A DNA stretch of 64,000 bases from an uncultured Psychroserpens sp. (GCA_947489585.1 CANLEE010000004.1:1-64000); one strand, 5' to 3'; counted from the stretch's first letter, positions 44,807-55,467 are shown. The notes: generated from the letters alone by a model not told the origin. Numbers and translations are program-made.

Positions 44807-44975
44807 GAACACCCTTAGTTGAGAAAAAAGAAAAGATATAAGCTAAATATATGGAATTTTATTAAGATGACTGTATTTATCTGCTATGACCATGAGTTAG
44901 GCCTTGAGAATAAATGCTAATATAAATAATGCTTTAGAGGGTTAAGACTTCGCTTTTTTATCAATAAAATGATGA

Positions 44976-45563
44976 TTAACCATGAATTGTTTCTGACTTT
45001 CCATAGCTTTTTATTAACTCGCCTTCAAACTCGACGAGTTCAGCCCAACGCTTATCGACATTGATATCTTTACCATATTTTCTAGCATAGGTAATAAAAA
45101 GAGTATAGTGCCCAGCTTCACTTACCATTAAATCATGATAAAATTTGGAAAGCTCTTTGTCTTTAAAGTTTTGAGATAGAAGTTTAAATCGTTCACAGCT
45201 TCTAGCCTCAATCATTGCAGAAAACAACAATCGATCTACCATACTTTGTAAACGATTACCGCCTGTATTCATAAACTTATAAAGCTGATTCACATAATGG
45301 TCCTTACGCTCACGCCCAAGTTTGTAACCGCGTTTTTTAATAATTTCGTGCACCATTTGAAAATGCTCAAGCTCTTCCTTTGCTAATTCCAATAAATCGG
45401 TTACGAGATCTTCATACTGAGAGTTATGTGTGATAATTGTTATAGCATTAGTTGCTGCTTTTTGTTCACACCAAGCGTGATCAGTTAAGATCTCTTCGAT
45501 GTTATCTTCGGCAATGCTTGCCCAGCGTGGGTCGGTTTCGAGTTTAAGATGAAGCATGCTCAT
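44976..45563 (-). CDS. miaE: tRNA-(ms2io6A)-hydroxylase MiaE
   Basis: 195 residues from the ATG at 45563; the frame is open to 45611 but the family N-terminus (LKLETDPRWASIAE) supports the later start. MiaE hydroxylates the isopentenyl group of ms2i6A37 in tRNA using a di-iron centre. Iron ligands appear in DHAWCEQKAA, KEELEHFQMVH, EARSCERF and SEAGHYTLF. This is a ferritin-like fold cytosolic enzyme. Confidence 0.93.
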   Translation of the reverse strand: MSMLHLKLETDPRWASIAEDNIEEILTDHAWCEQKAATNAITIITHNSQYEDLVTDLLELAKEELEHFQMVHEIIKKRGYKLGRERKDHYVNQLYKFMNTGGNRLQSMVDRLLFSAMIEARSCERFKLLSQNFKDKELSKFYHDLMVSEAGHYTLFITYARKYGKDINVDKRWAELVEFEGELIKSYGKSETIHG

Positions 45564-45713
45564 AATTTGAGATTTTTGTAAATATAACCATATTATATTT
45601 TCATAAAGCAATGTTAATTAACATTAGCATATTAGACTTTAACAAGTCTGTAACATAGCTGTTAAAGTTTTGTTTCTACCTTAAATTCGAATTTTAACTA
45701 ATACAATCAAATC

Positions 45714-46817
45714 ATGAAAAAAAAGACTATTACTACACTGTTTATGTGTTTAATGCTATCGGTTAGCTTTGGCACATTTGCACAATTAAATGCACCTCGA
45801 GGCAGTCAACAGGCCACAATATCACAGCGCGTAGGTGTTTCAGATGTTTCAATTACTTACTCAAGACCAAGTGTAAATGAACGTGAAATTTGGGGGAAAT
45901 TAGTGCCTTACGGTATGAACAACTTAGGTTTTGGAACTTCAACTGCTGCGCCTTGGAGAGCTGGAGCTAATGAAAATACAACTATCACACTCTCACACGA
46001 TGCTAAAATCGAAGGAAAATCTATTAACGCAGGTACATACGGATTACATTTTGAGGTTAAGGCTGATAATACAGCAACTTTAATTTTATCTAAAGACGCA
46101 GATGCATGGGGAAGCTTCTTTTATGACCAAAGTAAAGATGCATTGCGAGCAGATATTGCGACAACATCAGTGCCACATCATGAATTATTAACTTTTGCCT
46201 TTAATGACGTACAAGCAAATTCGGCAACTGCAACATTAGCTTGGGGTAAAAAAGCATTTCCATTTGCGATATCTTTTGATGTAACTAATGTTGTTTTGGA
46301 TGACTGGAGGCAAAAATCAAAAGGACAAGCTGGTTTTCAAAGACAAAATTGGGAGCAAGCGGCTAATTTTGCATTAAATAATGGTGGTGATTTAAACGAA
46401 GCTATGGGTTGGATAGATAGTGCAATAGCTGGACAGTTTTTTAGCCAGAAAACGTTTAATAATTTGCAGATTAAAGCTCAGATTCTCAATAAACTTGGGA
46501 AAGAAGATGAAGCCTTGGGTATTATGGATGAAGCCTTGACCATGGGTACTATTTTTCAAGTGCATCAATATGGTAGAACTCTAATTACTAATGGAAAAAT
46601 AGATAAAGCATTTGAAGTGTTTTCAATGAATGCAGAAAAGAATAAGGATCAATGGCCAGTGCATTATGGTATGGCAAGAGCGTATTCAGCAAAAGGAGAC
46701 TTTAAGGCAGCTCTCAAGCACCTTGATAAAGCATTAGTTAATGCTCCAAATGAGGCTAGTAAAGGGAGAGTTCAAGCTAATATTGATAAACTTAAAAAAG
46801 GAGAAGACATAAATTAG
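45714..46817 (+). CDS. DUF2911 protein with TPR-like C-terminus
   Basis: 367 residues, signal peptide ending near residue 24 (FAQ). The DUF2911 domain (about 26-180) shows VSITYSRPSVNEREIWG, PWRAGANENTTITLS and INAGTYGLHFE. The C-terminal about 170 residues contain TPR-like helix pairs (ILNKLGKEDEALGIMDEAL, YSAKGDFKAALKHLDKAL). The family is widespread in Bacteroidota and has no assigned function; periplasmic or surface location is inferred. Confidence 0.85.
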   Translation: MKKKTITTLFMCLMLSVSFGTFAQLNAPRGSQQATISQRVGVSDVSITYSRPSVNEREIWGKLVPYGMNNLGFGTSTAAPWRAGANENTTITLSHDAKIEGKSINAGTYGLHFEVKADNTATLILSKDADAWGSFFYDQSKDALRADIATTSVPHHELLTFAFNDVQANSATATLAWGKKAFPFAISFDVTNVVLDDWRQKSKGQAGFQRQNWEQAANFALNNGGDLNEAMGWIDSAIAGQFFSQKTFNNLQIKAQILNKLGKEDEALGIMDEALTMGTIFQVHQYGRTLITNGKIDKAFEVFSMNAEKNKDQWPVHYGMARAYSAKGDFKAALKHLDKALVNAPNEASKGRVQANIDKLKKGEDIN

Positions 46818-46874
46818 ATAGACTATAAAGATTCATCAATCAAATTCAATCAATCAAAAAACCTCTAGTTTTTT

Positions 46875-46907
46875 AAGCTCAACTTTTCAAAAAAGTTGAG
46901 CTTTTTT
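46875..46907. terminator. Bidirectional terminator between the DUF2911 gene and recG
   Basis: AAGCTCAACTTTT (46875-46887), loop CAA, AAAAGTTGAGCTT (46891-46903): 13 perfect pairs with T runs on both strands between convergent genes. Confidence 0.9.
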
Positions 46908-46925
46908 GTTTTTGAATAGTTATTA

Positions 46926-49028
46926 TTATGAGATATAATTCCAGATATTCTTGTATTTACTTAGCGCACGATAGGTTTGCAGTATGATTTTGTGCTCAGG
47001 AAACCCTAAAGAAGGATCACTACTTAATATGCGTTTTGCATGAAAACGAGCATCTTGTAAGATGTCTTTGTCTTTTATAACATCTGCAATTTTAAGATTT
47101 AAAACGCCGCTTTGTTGTGTTCCCATGATATCTCCAGGTCCACGAAGTTTTAAGTCGACTTCTGCAATTTCAAAGCCATCGCTAGTTCTTGTCATGGTTT
47201 CTAGACGTATTTTGCTATCTTGGCTTAGTTTGTAGCTCGTCATTAAGATACAGTAGCTTTGTTCTGCGCCTCGACCAACGCGACCTCTTAGTTGATGTAG
47301 TTGTGCTAGTCCAAAACGTTCGGCGCTTTCTATAATCATTACTGAAGCATTAGGAACATTAACACCAACCTCAATCACAGTAGTGGCAACCATAATCTGT
47401 GTTTCTCCTTTGACAAAGCGTTGCATTTCGTATTCTTTGTCTGCAGGTTTCATCTTGCCATGTACTATGGAAATTTGATATTTGGGTAGCGGAAATTCTC
47501 TAACGATGCTTTCATAGCCATCCATTAAGTCTTTGTAATCTAAAGCTGAACTTTCTTGAATTAATGGATACACTACATAAATCTGTCTTCCTTTTTCAAT
47601 TTCATCACGCATAAATCGCATCACTTTGAGTCGATTTGTATCGAATCTATGTACTGTTTTTATGGCTTGTCTTCCAGGTGGTAATTCATCAATAATTGAG
47701 ATGTCTAAATCACCATAAACAGACATTGCTAAAGTTCTTGGAATTGGTGTTGCTGTCATCACCAAAATGTGTGGAGGAGAGGTGTTTTTTTTCCATAATT
47801 TCGAACGTTGTGCCACTCCAAAACGATGTTGTTCATCAATGATTGCAAGTCCTAAATTTTTAAATTTCACCTTTTCTTCAAGCAATGCGTGAGTCCCAAT
47901 TAAGATGTTTAAATCACCATTTTCTAAAGATTCGTGAATTTCTCGCCTTTTTAAAGTAGTACTTGAGCCTGTTAATAATTTTATACTGATATTCAGATTA
48001 TTAGATAGTTCTTGTAATCCTTGATAATGTTGGACTGACAAAATTTCAGTTGGCGCCATTAAGCATGCTTGAAAACCGTTGTCAAGCGCCATTAACATTG
48101 ACATGAATGCTACTATGGTCTTTCCAGATCCAACATCACCTTGAAGCAATCGATTCATTTGTGCATTACTCCCTAAATCTTGTCTAATTTCTTTGATGAC
48201 ACGTTTTTGAGCGTTGGTTAAATCGAATGGTAAATGATCTTTGTAAAAGGTGTTGAAATAATCTCCAACCGATTCAAATGGAAATCCTTTTATTTTTGAT
48301 TTATGGATGAGGTTTTTTAAAATCAATTGCAACTGAATGTAGAATAATTCTTCAAATTTTAGTCTAAATTCTGCACGTGATAATAGCTCTTGATTTTTTG
48401 GAAAATGGACATTAAAAAGAGCGTCACTTTTTGGTAATAATTTCAGTTCGGAAATAAGGCTGTCAGAGAGTGTTTCTACAAAGCGTCCTTTGGTCTCTAA
48501 AAAGAGATTTTGCATGATTTTGGATATCACGCGATTTGTAATGCCTTTATTGGCTAATTTTTCGGTTGAAGGATAAACTGCTTGCATTGATGAACGTAAA
48601 TTCTGTTTATGTTCGCTTAGAAGTTCTAATTCTGGGTGTGGCATATTAAAAACGCCATTATACCAGTTGATTTTTCCGAAGATTACATAAGGCGTATTGA
48701 GTTTTATACTGTCACGAATCCATTTCTGTCCACGAAACCAAACCAATTCCATTGTTCCAGTATCATCTTGAAATTTACCAACCAAGCGTTTGCCTCGTTT
48801 TTGTGCTACTTCTTTAAATCCTGTGATTTTCCCAACGATTTGTACCTCTGCACTATTGCGTTGCAATTCGCTAATTTTATAATACTTGGTACGATCCAAA
48901 TACCGATTTGGGAATAGGTTAATCAAATCCTGATAGGTGTGTATGCCTAGTTCGCTTCTCAGTAAATCTGCGCGATTAGGGCCAACACCTTTAAGGTAAT
49001 CAATAGGAGTTTGAAGATTAACACTCAT
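46926..49028 (-). CDS. recG: ATP-dependent DNA helicase RecG
   Basis: 700 residues. Wedge/OB-fold domain (about 55-160), then SF2 helicase motifs: Walker A LLQGDVGSGKT (about 290-300), IIDEQHRFG (about 393-401), TATPIPRTLA, and motif VI QLRGRVGRG. RecG remodels stalled replication forks and branch-migrates Holliday junctions. It is divergent from the M1 peptidase gene with about 80 bp between starts. Confidence 0.97.
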   Translation of the reverse strand: MSVNLQTPIDYLKGVGPNRADLLRSELGIHTYQDLINLFPNRYLDRTKYYKISELQRNSAEVQIVGKITGFKEVAQKRGKRLVGKFQDDTGTMELVWFRGQKWIRDSIKLNTPYVIFGKINWYNGVFNMPHPELELLSEHKQNLRSSMQAVYPSTEKLANKGITNRVISKIMQNLFLETKGRFVETLSDSLISELKLLPKSDALFNVHFPKNQELLSRAEFRLKFEELFYIQLQLILKNLIHKSKIKGFPFESVGDYFNTFYKDHLPFDLTNAQKRVIKEIRQDLGSNAQMNRLLQGDVGSGKTIVAFMSMLMALDNGFQACLMAPTEILSVQHYQGLQELSNNLNISIKLLTGSSTTLKRREIHESLENGDLNILIGTHALLEEKVKFKNLGLAIIDEQHRFGVAQRSKLWKKNTSPPHILVMTATPIPRTLAMSVYGDLDISIIDELPPGRQAIKTVHRFDTNRLKVMRFMRDEIEKGRQIYVVYPLIQESSALDYKDLMDGYESIVREFPLPKYQISIVHGKMKPADKEYEMQRFVKGETQIMVATTVIEVGVNVPNASVMIIESAERFGLAQLHQLRGRVGRGAEQSYCILMTSYKLSQDSKIRLETMTRTSDGFEIAEVDLKLRGPGDIMGTQQSGVLNLKIADVIKDKDILQDARFHAKRILSSDPSLGFPEHKIILQTYRALSKYKNIWNYIS

Positions 49029-49107
49029 GAAGCGAATTTACAGAATTTGCTGCTTAATTTATTTTTTAATTATTGTATTTTGGTCTCATCTTTGTTTAAA
49101 CCTACAC

Positions 49108-51111
49108 ATGAAACGATTTTTTCAATTCACTGTATTTTTGTTTGTCTTCGGAAATGCCGTTGCCCAGCAGACGGAATATGTTGATTTTAAAAGGGTAGAA
49201 GCTTCTGTTTTTGTAGACCAATTTGAGGTTGGTGAGATTTTTGGAACACCTTATAAAATTGAATTTTATATTGTCAAATCTACAGATTCAATTTATATTA
49301 ATGCTGTTGATATGAAATTTGATACTGTATATCTTAATAATGAAAAAGTCGATTTCACTAATACTGGTAGGGAAATTGTGATTTTTAAGAGGTTTAAGAA
49401 AGGCAATAACTATAATTTGCATTTTAATTTTTATGCTAAGCCCAAAAAAGCCATGTATTTTTTTAAAAAAGAGGATGGAAGTCTTGACCAATTATGGACT
49501 CAAGGCCAAGGTAAATATACGAGCCATTGGTTGCCTAGTATAGATGATGTTAATGATAAAATTGAATTTAATTTAACTTTTAATACGCCTAAAAACTTTA
49601 AAGTTTTAAGTAATGGGAAATTAAGAGATAGCATTGTCGGCTTATTTGGCAATTGGTTTTTTGGTATGCAAAAGCCTATGTCTAGTTATTTGGTTGCTTT
49701 GGCTGTTGGTAGTTATGAAAAAAAATCAGAAGTCTCTAGAAGTGGCATTCCTTTAGAATATTACTATTATCCTAAAGATTCCTTGAAAGTTGAGCCAACC
49801 TATAGGTATACAAAACAAATGTTTGATTTTTTGGAAGATGAAATAGGGGTTCCATATCCTTGGCAAAATTATAAGCAAGTACCTGTTAAAGATTTTCTGT
49901 ATTCTGGTATGGAAAATACGAGTTTAACGATCTTCTCAGATAGTTTTGTAGTAGATTCAATAGCGTTTCAGGATAAAAACTATGTTACTGTTAATGCGCA
50001 TGAGTTAGCGCACCAATGGTTTGGTAATTTGGTTACGGCAACCTCAGGAACGCATCATTGGCTTCAGGAGGGGTTTGCAACCTATTATGCTTTGTTGGCT
50101 GAACGTGCTATTTTTGGTGACGACCACTATTATTGGCAATTGTTTGAAAATGCTCAAGAATTGATTGATCAAGAACGATCGGGAAAAAGCACATCCTTGT
50201 TGAATCCAAAATCAAGCAGTACAACCTTTTATAAAAAAGGAGCTTGGGCTTTGCATGTGCTTCGAGAGCGAGTTGGTGATAGCGCATTTAAGTTGGCAGT
50301 TAAAGCGTATTTGGAAAAACATCAGTTTGCTAATGTGGAGACTTCTGATTTTATTTCTGAAGTTGAAAACACTAGTGGTCAGGATTTGTCAGCTTTTGTA
50401 AGTGAATGGCTTGTTGGGGAAACACTTCCTGAGGACATTATGGTTACGAGCTTAAAGCAATCTGCATTCTTGCAAGAATACTTTATGGTAGATTGTGAAA
50501 CGTATACATCAAAATGTAAGGATTATCTGTCGTCTTATATTTCCGATAAAGCAAAAGTAAAAGTGATTCGTCAGATTCCAGACAAAATTGAAGCTAGCGC
50601 ATTTCAGAATAGCTTAGAAGTGCGACAAGCTCTAGCTAGATATGTCGATAAAATTCCTGTTGAATTAAAACCACAGTATGAATCACTTTTAGATGATGAA
50701 TCGTATTTAACAATCGAGAACACTTTATATCATTTATGGGCTAATTTCCCGCAAGATCGTATCAAATACTTGCAGAAAACCAAAGATATTATTGGTTTCA
50801 ACGATTATAATGTTAGATTGCTCTGGTTGGCCTTACATTTAAATACGATTGCATATCAGCCTGAAAAGAAGCAAGCGGTTTTGAGTGAATTGATTGGTTA
50901 TAGTTTGCCTGAACAGCATTTTGAATTACGTATAAATGCGTTTAATTATTTAAAGTTGCTTGATGCGTTTGAAATACAGTCTATTAAAAGTCTTTTAGAT
51001 GCTACAACGCATCCTAATTGGCGATTTTCAAAGTTTGCGAAAGATTTACTGTTAGAGTTAGAGCAGAATGATTCATATAAAGTAATAATTAATACACTAA
51101 GAAAAAAGTAA
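49108..51111 (+). CDS. M1-family zinc aminopeptidase, exported
   Basis: 667 residues from the ATG at 49108, which gives a proper signal peptide (MKRFFQFTVF to AVAQQ); the longer frame to 49027 would run into recG. M1 signatures: GMENTS exopeptidase motif, zinc site HELAHQWFG and the third ligand in LQEGFATYYA. A helical C-terminal domain follows. It removes N-terminal residues from peptides in the periplasm (family role). The patatin gene starts 3 bp after its stop. Confidence 0.92.
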   Translation: MKRFFQFTVFLFVFGNAVAQQTEYVDFKRVEASVFVDQFEVGEIFGTPYKIEFYIVKSTDSIYINAVDMKFDTVYLNNEKVDFTNTGREIVIFKRFKKGNNYNLHFNFYAKPKKAMYFFKKEDGSLDQLWTQGQGKYTSHWLPSIDDVNDKIEFNLTFNTPKNFKVLSNGKLRDSIVGLFGNWFFGMQKPMSSYLVALAVGSYEKKSEVSRSGIPLEYYYYPKDSLKVEPTYRYTKQMFDFLEDEIGVPYPWQNYKQVPVKDFLYSGMENTSLTIFSDSFVVDSIAFQDKNYVTVNAHELAHQWFGNLVTATSGTHHWLQEGFATYYALLAERAIFGDDHYYWQLFENAQELIDQERSGKSTSLLNPKSSSTTFYKKGAWALHVLRERVGDSAFKLAVKAYLEKHQFANVETSDFISEVENTSGQDLSAFVSEWLVGETLPEDIMVTSLKQSAFLQEYFMVDCETYTSKCKDYLSSYISDKAKVKVIRQIPDKIEASAFQNSLEVRQALARYVDKIPVELKPQYESLLDDESYLTIENTLYHLWANFPQDRIKYLQKTKDIIGFNDYNVRLLWLALHLNTIAYQPEKKQAVLSELIGYSLPEQHFELRINAFNYLKLLDAFEIQSIKSLLDATTHPNWRFSKFAKDLLLELEQNDSYKVIINTLRKK

Positions 51112-51113
51112 AC

Positions 51114-52013
51114 GTGAGAGCATTAGTCATATCTGGTGGTGGAAGCAAAGGGGCCTTTGCAGGAGGTGTAGCGCAGTACTTGATGGAAGGTCAAGGACGT
51201 GATTACGATATGTTTTTGGGGACATCAACGGGAAGTTTACTCGTACCTCATTTAGCAGTGAATGATATCGGGAAACTCTACGATATCTTTACTAATGTTC
51301 AGCAGCATGACATTTTTAGTATCAGTCCTTTTGTGCAGCGTAAAAAAGGCGACCGTGAATTTGTGTCTATAGATTTTGTGAATTCGTTATGGCAATTTAT
51401 TAGAATGAAACGCACATTTGGTGAGAGTAAGGCGTTGAGGCGTCATATAAAAAAGAACTTTACTAAAGAAGAATACAATAAAATTATAGCGTCAAAAGAA
51501 GATGTTGTAGTAACGGTTTCAAACTTGTCTATGAATCGAGTGGAATATAAGTCGATTAAAGATTATAGTTATGAAGAGTTTTGCAATTGGATTTGGATTT
51601 CTTGTAATTATATACCATTTATGTCTTTAGCTACGGTTAATGGTTATGAATATGCAGATGGCGGATTAGGATGTGTGATTCCGATAAGAGAAGCAATATT
51701 AAGAGGTGCTACAGAGATTGATGCTGTAGTTTTGGAAGCAGAGCAGATGGAGCGCACAAAGGTATTGGGTAAAAATCCATTTTCTTTGATGCTAAATTTA
51801 TTCGGACATCTCTTAGATCAGGTTGAGAAAAATGACATTGTTATTGGTAAGCTGGCAGCAAAAAATAAAGGCGTGAAGCTTAACTTGTATTATACGCCAA
51901 CAAGTCTTACTGAGAATTCTTTAATTTTCAGCAAACGTCTTATGACGAAATGGTGGGCTCAGGGCTATGAATATGCTAAAAAGAAGTATGAAGGTGAAAC
52001 AGTCTCTGAATAA
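51114..52013 (+). CDS. Patatin-like phospholipase
   Basis: 299 residues with a GTG start 3 bp after the M1 gene stop, so probably cotranscribed. The patatin features are the oxyanion GGGSKGAFAGG (about 6-16), nucleophile elbow GTSTGS (about 37-42) and the dyad Asp in DGG (about 181-183). These lipid acyl hydrolases use a Ser-Asp dyad. No signal peptide is visible. It ends 1 bp from the convergent hypothetical gene. Confidence 0.9.
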   Translation: MRALVISGGGSKGAFAGGVAQYLMEGQGRDYDMFLGTSTGSLLVPHLAVNDIGKLYDIFTNVQQHDIFSISPFVQRKKGDREFVSIDFVNSLWQFIRMKRTFGESKALRRHIKKNFTKEEYNKIIASKEDVVVTVSNLSMNRVEYKSIKDYSYEEFCNWIWISCNYIPFMSLATVNGYEYADGGLGCVIPIREAILRGATEIDAVVLEAEQMERTKVLGKNPFSLMLNLFGHLLDQVEKNDIVIGKLAAKNKGVKLNLYYTPTSLTENSLIFSKRLMTKWWAQGYEYAKKKYEGETVSE

Positions 52014-52014
52014 C

Positions 52015-52533
52015 TTACCAAATATTTGACACTTCCTCTTTAATAAATGATAAGGCTGCATCGCTTGGAGATCTTTTGTCTATCATTTCGGTTAGCAATA
52101 CTTCACGAAGCTTTTCTGCAGAATTTACTTTGTCTGAAAGTGTTGCTTTTCTAATCGTTTGAATGGTTGCATTTTTTGCAGTTGAAACGATGCTCCAGCA
52201 TTGATCTGTGACATAGATTTGTTGCGCTAAATTGTGATCATATTCTTGTTCAATGTTAGCTATAAGTAAAGACTCATAATCTTCTTTATTTGAGGATATT
52301 GGATTTATTCTTGTTAGTATTTTGGTAAGTTTAATTCTTTCCAAAAAAAGCGATAAACGTTCATAGGCTTGGAGGCGTATTGGCAAGCTGTCTTTTTGAA
52401 GATCTTTTTGGATTAAAAAGCTACGACGTTTATTTTCGTTTTCTACATGTTCTCTAAAAAATAAAAAGGCAATTGCTCCAGTAATTAAAGCTGGAATTAT
52501 AAACATTAAAAGATTTAATAATTGCTGTTCCAT
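52015..52533 (-). CDS. Hypothetical protein with one N-terminal membrane helix
   Basis: 172 residues. A hydrophobic helix (about 5-27) is followed by a soluble helical region including LPIRLQAYERLSLFLERI, a phrase I associate with a conserved flavobacterial family of unknown function. No catalytic motif is evident. It is flanked by a convergent patatin and the GltS-like gene upstream on the same strand. Confidence 0.72.
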   Translation of the reverse strand: MEQQLLNLLMFIIPALITGAIAFLFFREHVENENKRRSFLIQKDLQKDSLPIRLQAYERLSLFLERIKLTKILTRINPISSNKEDYESLLIANIEQEYDHNLAQQIYVTDQCWSIVSTAKNATIQTIRKATLSDKVNSAEKLREVLLTEMIDKRSPSDAALSFIKEEVSNIW

Positions 52534-52590
52534 AGTTGGTTTTTGTTTGAATTGTAAACTTAATAGTTTTTAAATTATTGTTATTAGGTT

Positions 52591-54147
52591 TTAACATTTT
52601 CCACCTAAATACATGCAATCTTTTAAATCTTGCATTGAAGTATAAGGTACTTTTGTTTTATGATACATATATGTACTTGATAATTCTTTTGAAAGATTAT
52701 GGTCGTCAACATTAACTTCTATGTCATCCATGTTGAATTGACAAGGATGTTCATAACCTGCAGCATGTGTAATCTCTATTAGTTCTTTTCTGAAGGTTTT
52801 AAAATATTGCGCAAGTCGTTCAGATTTTAAAGGCACGTTAATTCCATTTTGCAACCATTTGTTTTGAGTTGCGATACCAGCAGGACAACGGTTTGTATGA
52901 CAAATTTGAGCTTGTATACAACCAATACTCATCATAGCTTCACGTGCAACATTTATACAATCTGCGCCCATGGCAAATGCCATAGCGCCTTTAGCAGGAA
53001 ACCCTAATTTTCCACTACCAATAAAAACGATACGTTCAGAAAGCCCTTTCTTTTGAAATAACCTATATAAATCACCAAATCCATACACCCATGGTAAAGA
53101 GACATGATCAGCGAAACTAGGAGGTGCAGCACCTGTTCCACCTTCGCCACCATCTACAGTAATAAAATCTGGGCCTTTTCCAGTTTTAAGCATTACATCA
53201 GCAAGTTCTTTCCATTGATCTAGTTTTCCTATGGCAGCTTTAATACCTACAGGTAAACCTGTTTCTTCTGCTATGGCTTCAATAAAATCTACCATTTCAG
53301 GAATTGTAGAAAACGCTTTATGATTAGGAGGGGAGAGCACCGTTTTACCAACTTCAACGCCTCTAATTTCGGCAATTTCTTTTGAAATTTTAGAACCTGG
53401 AAGTACACCACCTTTACCAGGTTTAGCACCTTGCGATAATTTAACTTCAATAGCACGAACAAATGGATTGTCTTCAACCAACTTTTTCATTTTATCCATA
53501 GAAAAACCACCATCTTCAGCACGTACTCCAAAATATCCCGTTCCGAAGTGAAATACGACATCACCACCATTACTATGGTAAGGTGAAAGTCCACCTTCGC
53601 CTGTATTGTGATAAGCACCAGCGATTTTAACGCCTTTATTTAAAGATTCTATAGCTTTTGCTGATAAAGAACCAAAACTCATCGCAGAGACATTAATTAT
53701 AGATGCTGGGCGATATGGCTTTTTGCGCTTGTTGAATTCTCCCATCACTTTTGCACATGGTAAAAACGATTTGTCGATTTTATTTGGGTGACCTTCATTT
53801 ATTTTATAAGGAAACATCGCATTATTGATGAAAATATGTTGATGCGCATAAATATCTCTATCGGTTCCAAAACCTTCGTAATTGTTTTCATTTTTTGCAG
53901 ACGCATATATCCAGCCACGCTCAATACGATTAAACGGTAATTCTTCACGGTTATTTGATACAAAGTATTGGCGCATTTCTGGTCCGATACTCTCTAACCA
54001 GTAACGCAAATGCCCAACTATAGGAAAGTTATGACTTATTGTATGTTTACTCTGGAAAAATATATCGCGAATCGCAACAATAACAAGTACAATAATGATC
54101 CACATCCACCATGAGATGTTCGAGATGAAGTTTAAAAGGGTATCCAT
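52591..54147 (-). CDS. FMN-binding glutamate-synthase-domain membrane protein
   Basis: 518 residues from the ATG at 54147; a TTG three codons earlier is less likely. A single membrane helix (about 13-32) precedes a glutamate synthase central/FMN domain: SAMSFGSLS, HNTGEGGLSPYH, GVRAEDGGFS, SQGAKPGKGGVLPG, DGGEGGTGAAP. The Cys set CIQAQICHTNRC matches the 3Fe-4S cluster site of the GltS synthase domain. It lacks the glutaminase domain, so it is a GltS-like stand-alone flavoprotein whose donor and product are unknown. Confidence 0.88.
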   Translation of the reverse strand: MDTLLNFISNISWWMWIIIVLVIVAIRDIFFQSKHTISHNFPIVGHLRYWLESIGPEMRQYFVSNNREELPFNRIERGWIYASAKNENNYEGFGTDRDIYAHQHIFINNAMFPYKINEGHPNKIDKSFLPCAKVMGEFNKRKKPYRPASIINVSAMSFGSLSAKAIESLNKGVKIAGAYHNTGEGGLSPYHSNGGDVVFHFGTGYFGVRAEDGGFSMDKMKKLVEDNPFVRAIEVKLSQGAKPGKGGVLPGSKISKEIAEIRGVEVGKTVLSPPNHKAFSTIPEMVDFIEAIAEETGLPVGIKAAIGKLDQWKELADVMLKTGKGPDFITVDGGEGGTGAAPPSFADHVSLPWVYGFGDLYRLFQKKGLSERIVFIGSGKLGFPAKGAMAFAMGADCINVAREAMMSIGCIQAQICHTNRCPAGIATQNKWLQNGINVPLKSERLAQYFKTFRKELIEITHAAGYEHPCQFNMDDIEVNVDDHNLSKELSSTYMYHKTKVPYTSMQDLKDCMYLGGKC

Positions 54148-54195
54148 AGAATTCAATTGAATGGCAAAGATATTGAAAAATAGAAATTCTGTTAC

Positions 54196-55467
54196 TTACT
54201 GGTTCAAATAATCTAAAGCCAAATGCGTCATCGTTTTTACGCCTAATAATAATCCGTTATCATCAATTTTAAAATCTGGCGTATGATGTGGAAAAGCTTC
54301 TGTATTTCCAGGTGTCATACCACCTAAGAAGAAATAAAAACCAGGTATAATTTCTTGGAAATAAGAGAAATCTTCACCACCAGTAGTTGCTTTGCGCAAA
54401 CGTACATTTTTTTCACCAGCAACACGTTTCATTGTTGGAAGCATTTGATCTACTAAGTCAAAATCATTGTAAGTGATTGTTGTGTTATTTTGAAATGTAA
54501 TTGTCGCTTCTCCGCCATAAGCTTTGGCAATATCTCGCGACATTTCGGTCATTCGTTTTTCAATAAGTGCTTTCATATCTGGATCTAAGGTTCTAACAGT
54601 CCCTATTAATTCAGCACTTTCTGGAATGATATTAAAACGCGTTCCTGCTGTTATTTTACCAACAGTTATGACTGCAGCTTCATCTACCAATTTTGATTCT
54701 CGGCTTATAATGGTTTGTAATCCATCGATAATTTTTGCTGAAATCAATATAGGATCCACACCTTGCCATGGTCGTCCACCATGGGTTTGTTTTCCTTTGA
54801 CATTAATAACAAAACGCTCAACAGAAGCCATTATGCCTCCTTTTTTGTAATGAATAGTACCAACCTCATAGTTAGAGCGAATGTGTAATCCGAAAATCAC
54901 ATCTACCTTAGGGTTTTCTAAAACGCCTTCTTTTATCATGAGTTTTGCACCACCTTCTTCACCAGGAGGCGGACCTTCTTCGGCAGGTTGAAATATAAAT
55001 TTTATGGTGCCTTTAATTTTATCTTTATGTTTTGATAATATTTCGGCAGTTCCCATCAAAATGGCTGTGTGTGTATCATGACCGCAAGCGTGCATCACGC
55101 CAGTTTTAGTTCCTAAGAATTCAGTTTGTACTTCACTTTTAAAAGGTAAATCGTTACGTTCTGTTACAGGAAGCGCATCGATATCTGCTCTTAAGGCGAC
55201 TACTTTTCCAGATTGGTCACCTTTCAGAATACCAACAACACCAGTTTTGCCAACACCAGTTTTCACTTCTAATCCTAAAGATTTAAGATGTGCTGCAATT
55301 TTTTCGGCTGTTTTAAATTCTCTATTGGAGAGTTCAGGATTTTGATGAAAATGATGGCGCCATTCGATGACTTTAGATTCGATATCTATAAAATCTTTTT
55401 CAAGACCATTTTGCGAGAACGCAGTTAAACTTCCGAAGAAAAAACACAATAAAAACAAGTAGCGCAT
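54196..55467 (-). CDS. M20-family amidohydrolase / peptidase, exported
   Basis: 423 residues from the ATG at 55467, giving a signal peptide MRYLFLL ... AFSQ. M20D-type hydrolase: RHHFHQNPELS start of the domain, ALRADIDALPV, zinc ligands in MHACGHDTHTA and FQPAEEG, an aggregation domain (about 225-335), and the C-terminal ligand in FPHHTPDF. The family cleaves N-acyl amino acids or hippurate-like amides. The export signal suggests a periplasmic role. Confidence 0.9.
   Translation of the reverse strand: MRYLFLLCFFFGSLTAFSQNGLEKDFIDIESKVIEWRHHFHQNPELSNREFKTAEKIAAHLKSLGLEVKTGVGKTGVVGILKGDQSGKVVALRADIDALPVTERNDLPFKSEVQTEFLGTKTGVMHACGHDTHTAILMGTAEILSKHKDKIKGTIKFIFQPAEEGPPPGEEGGAKLMIKEGVLENPKVDVIFGLHIRSNYEVGTIHYKKGGIMASVERFVINVKGKQTHGGRPWQGVDPILISAKIIDGLQTIISRESKLVDEAAVITVGKITAGTRFNIIPESAELIGTVRTLDPDMKALIEKRMTEMSRDIAKAYGGEATITFQNNTTITYNDFDLVDQMLPTMKRVAGEKNVRLRKATTGGEDFSYFQEIIPGFYFFLGGMTPGNTEAFPHHTPDFKIDDNGLLLGVKTMTHLALDYLNQ

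Noticed and set aside
52591..54147. Large subunit of NADPH glutamate synthase (gltB)
   Set aside because: Only the central/FMN part is present, with an added membrane helix and no glutaminase domain, so gltB was not assigned.
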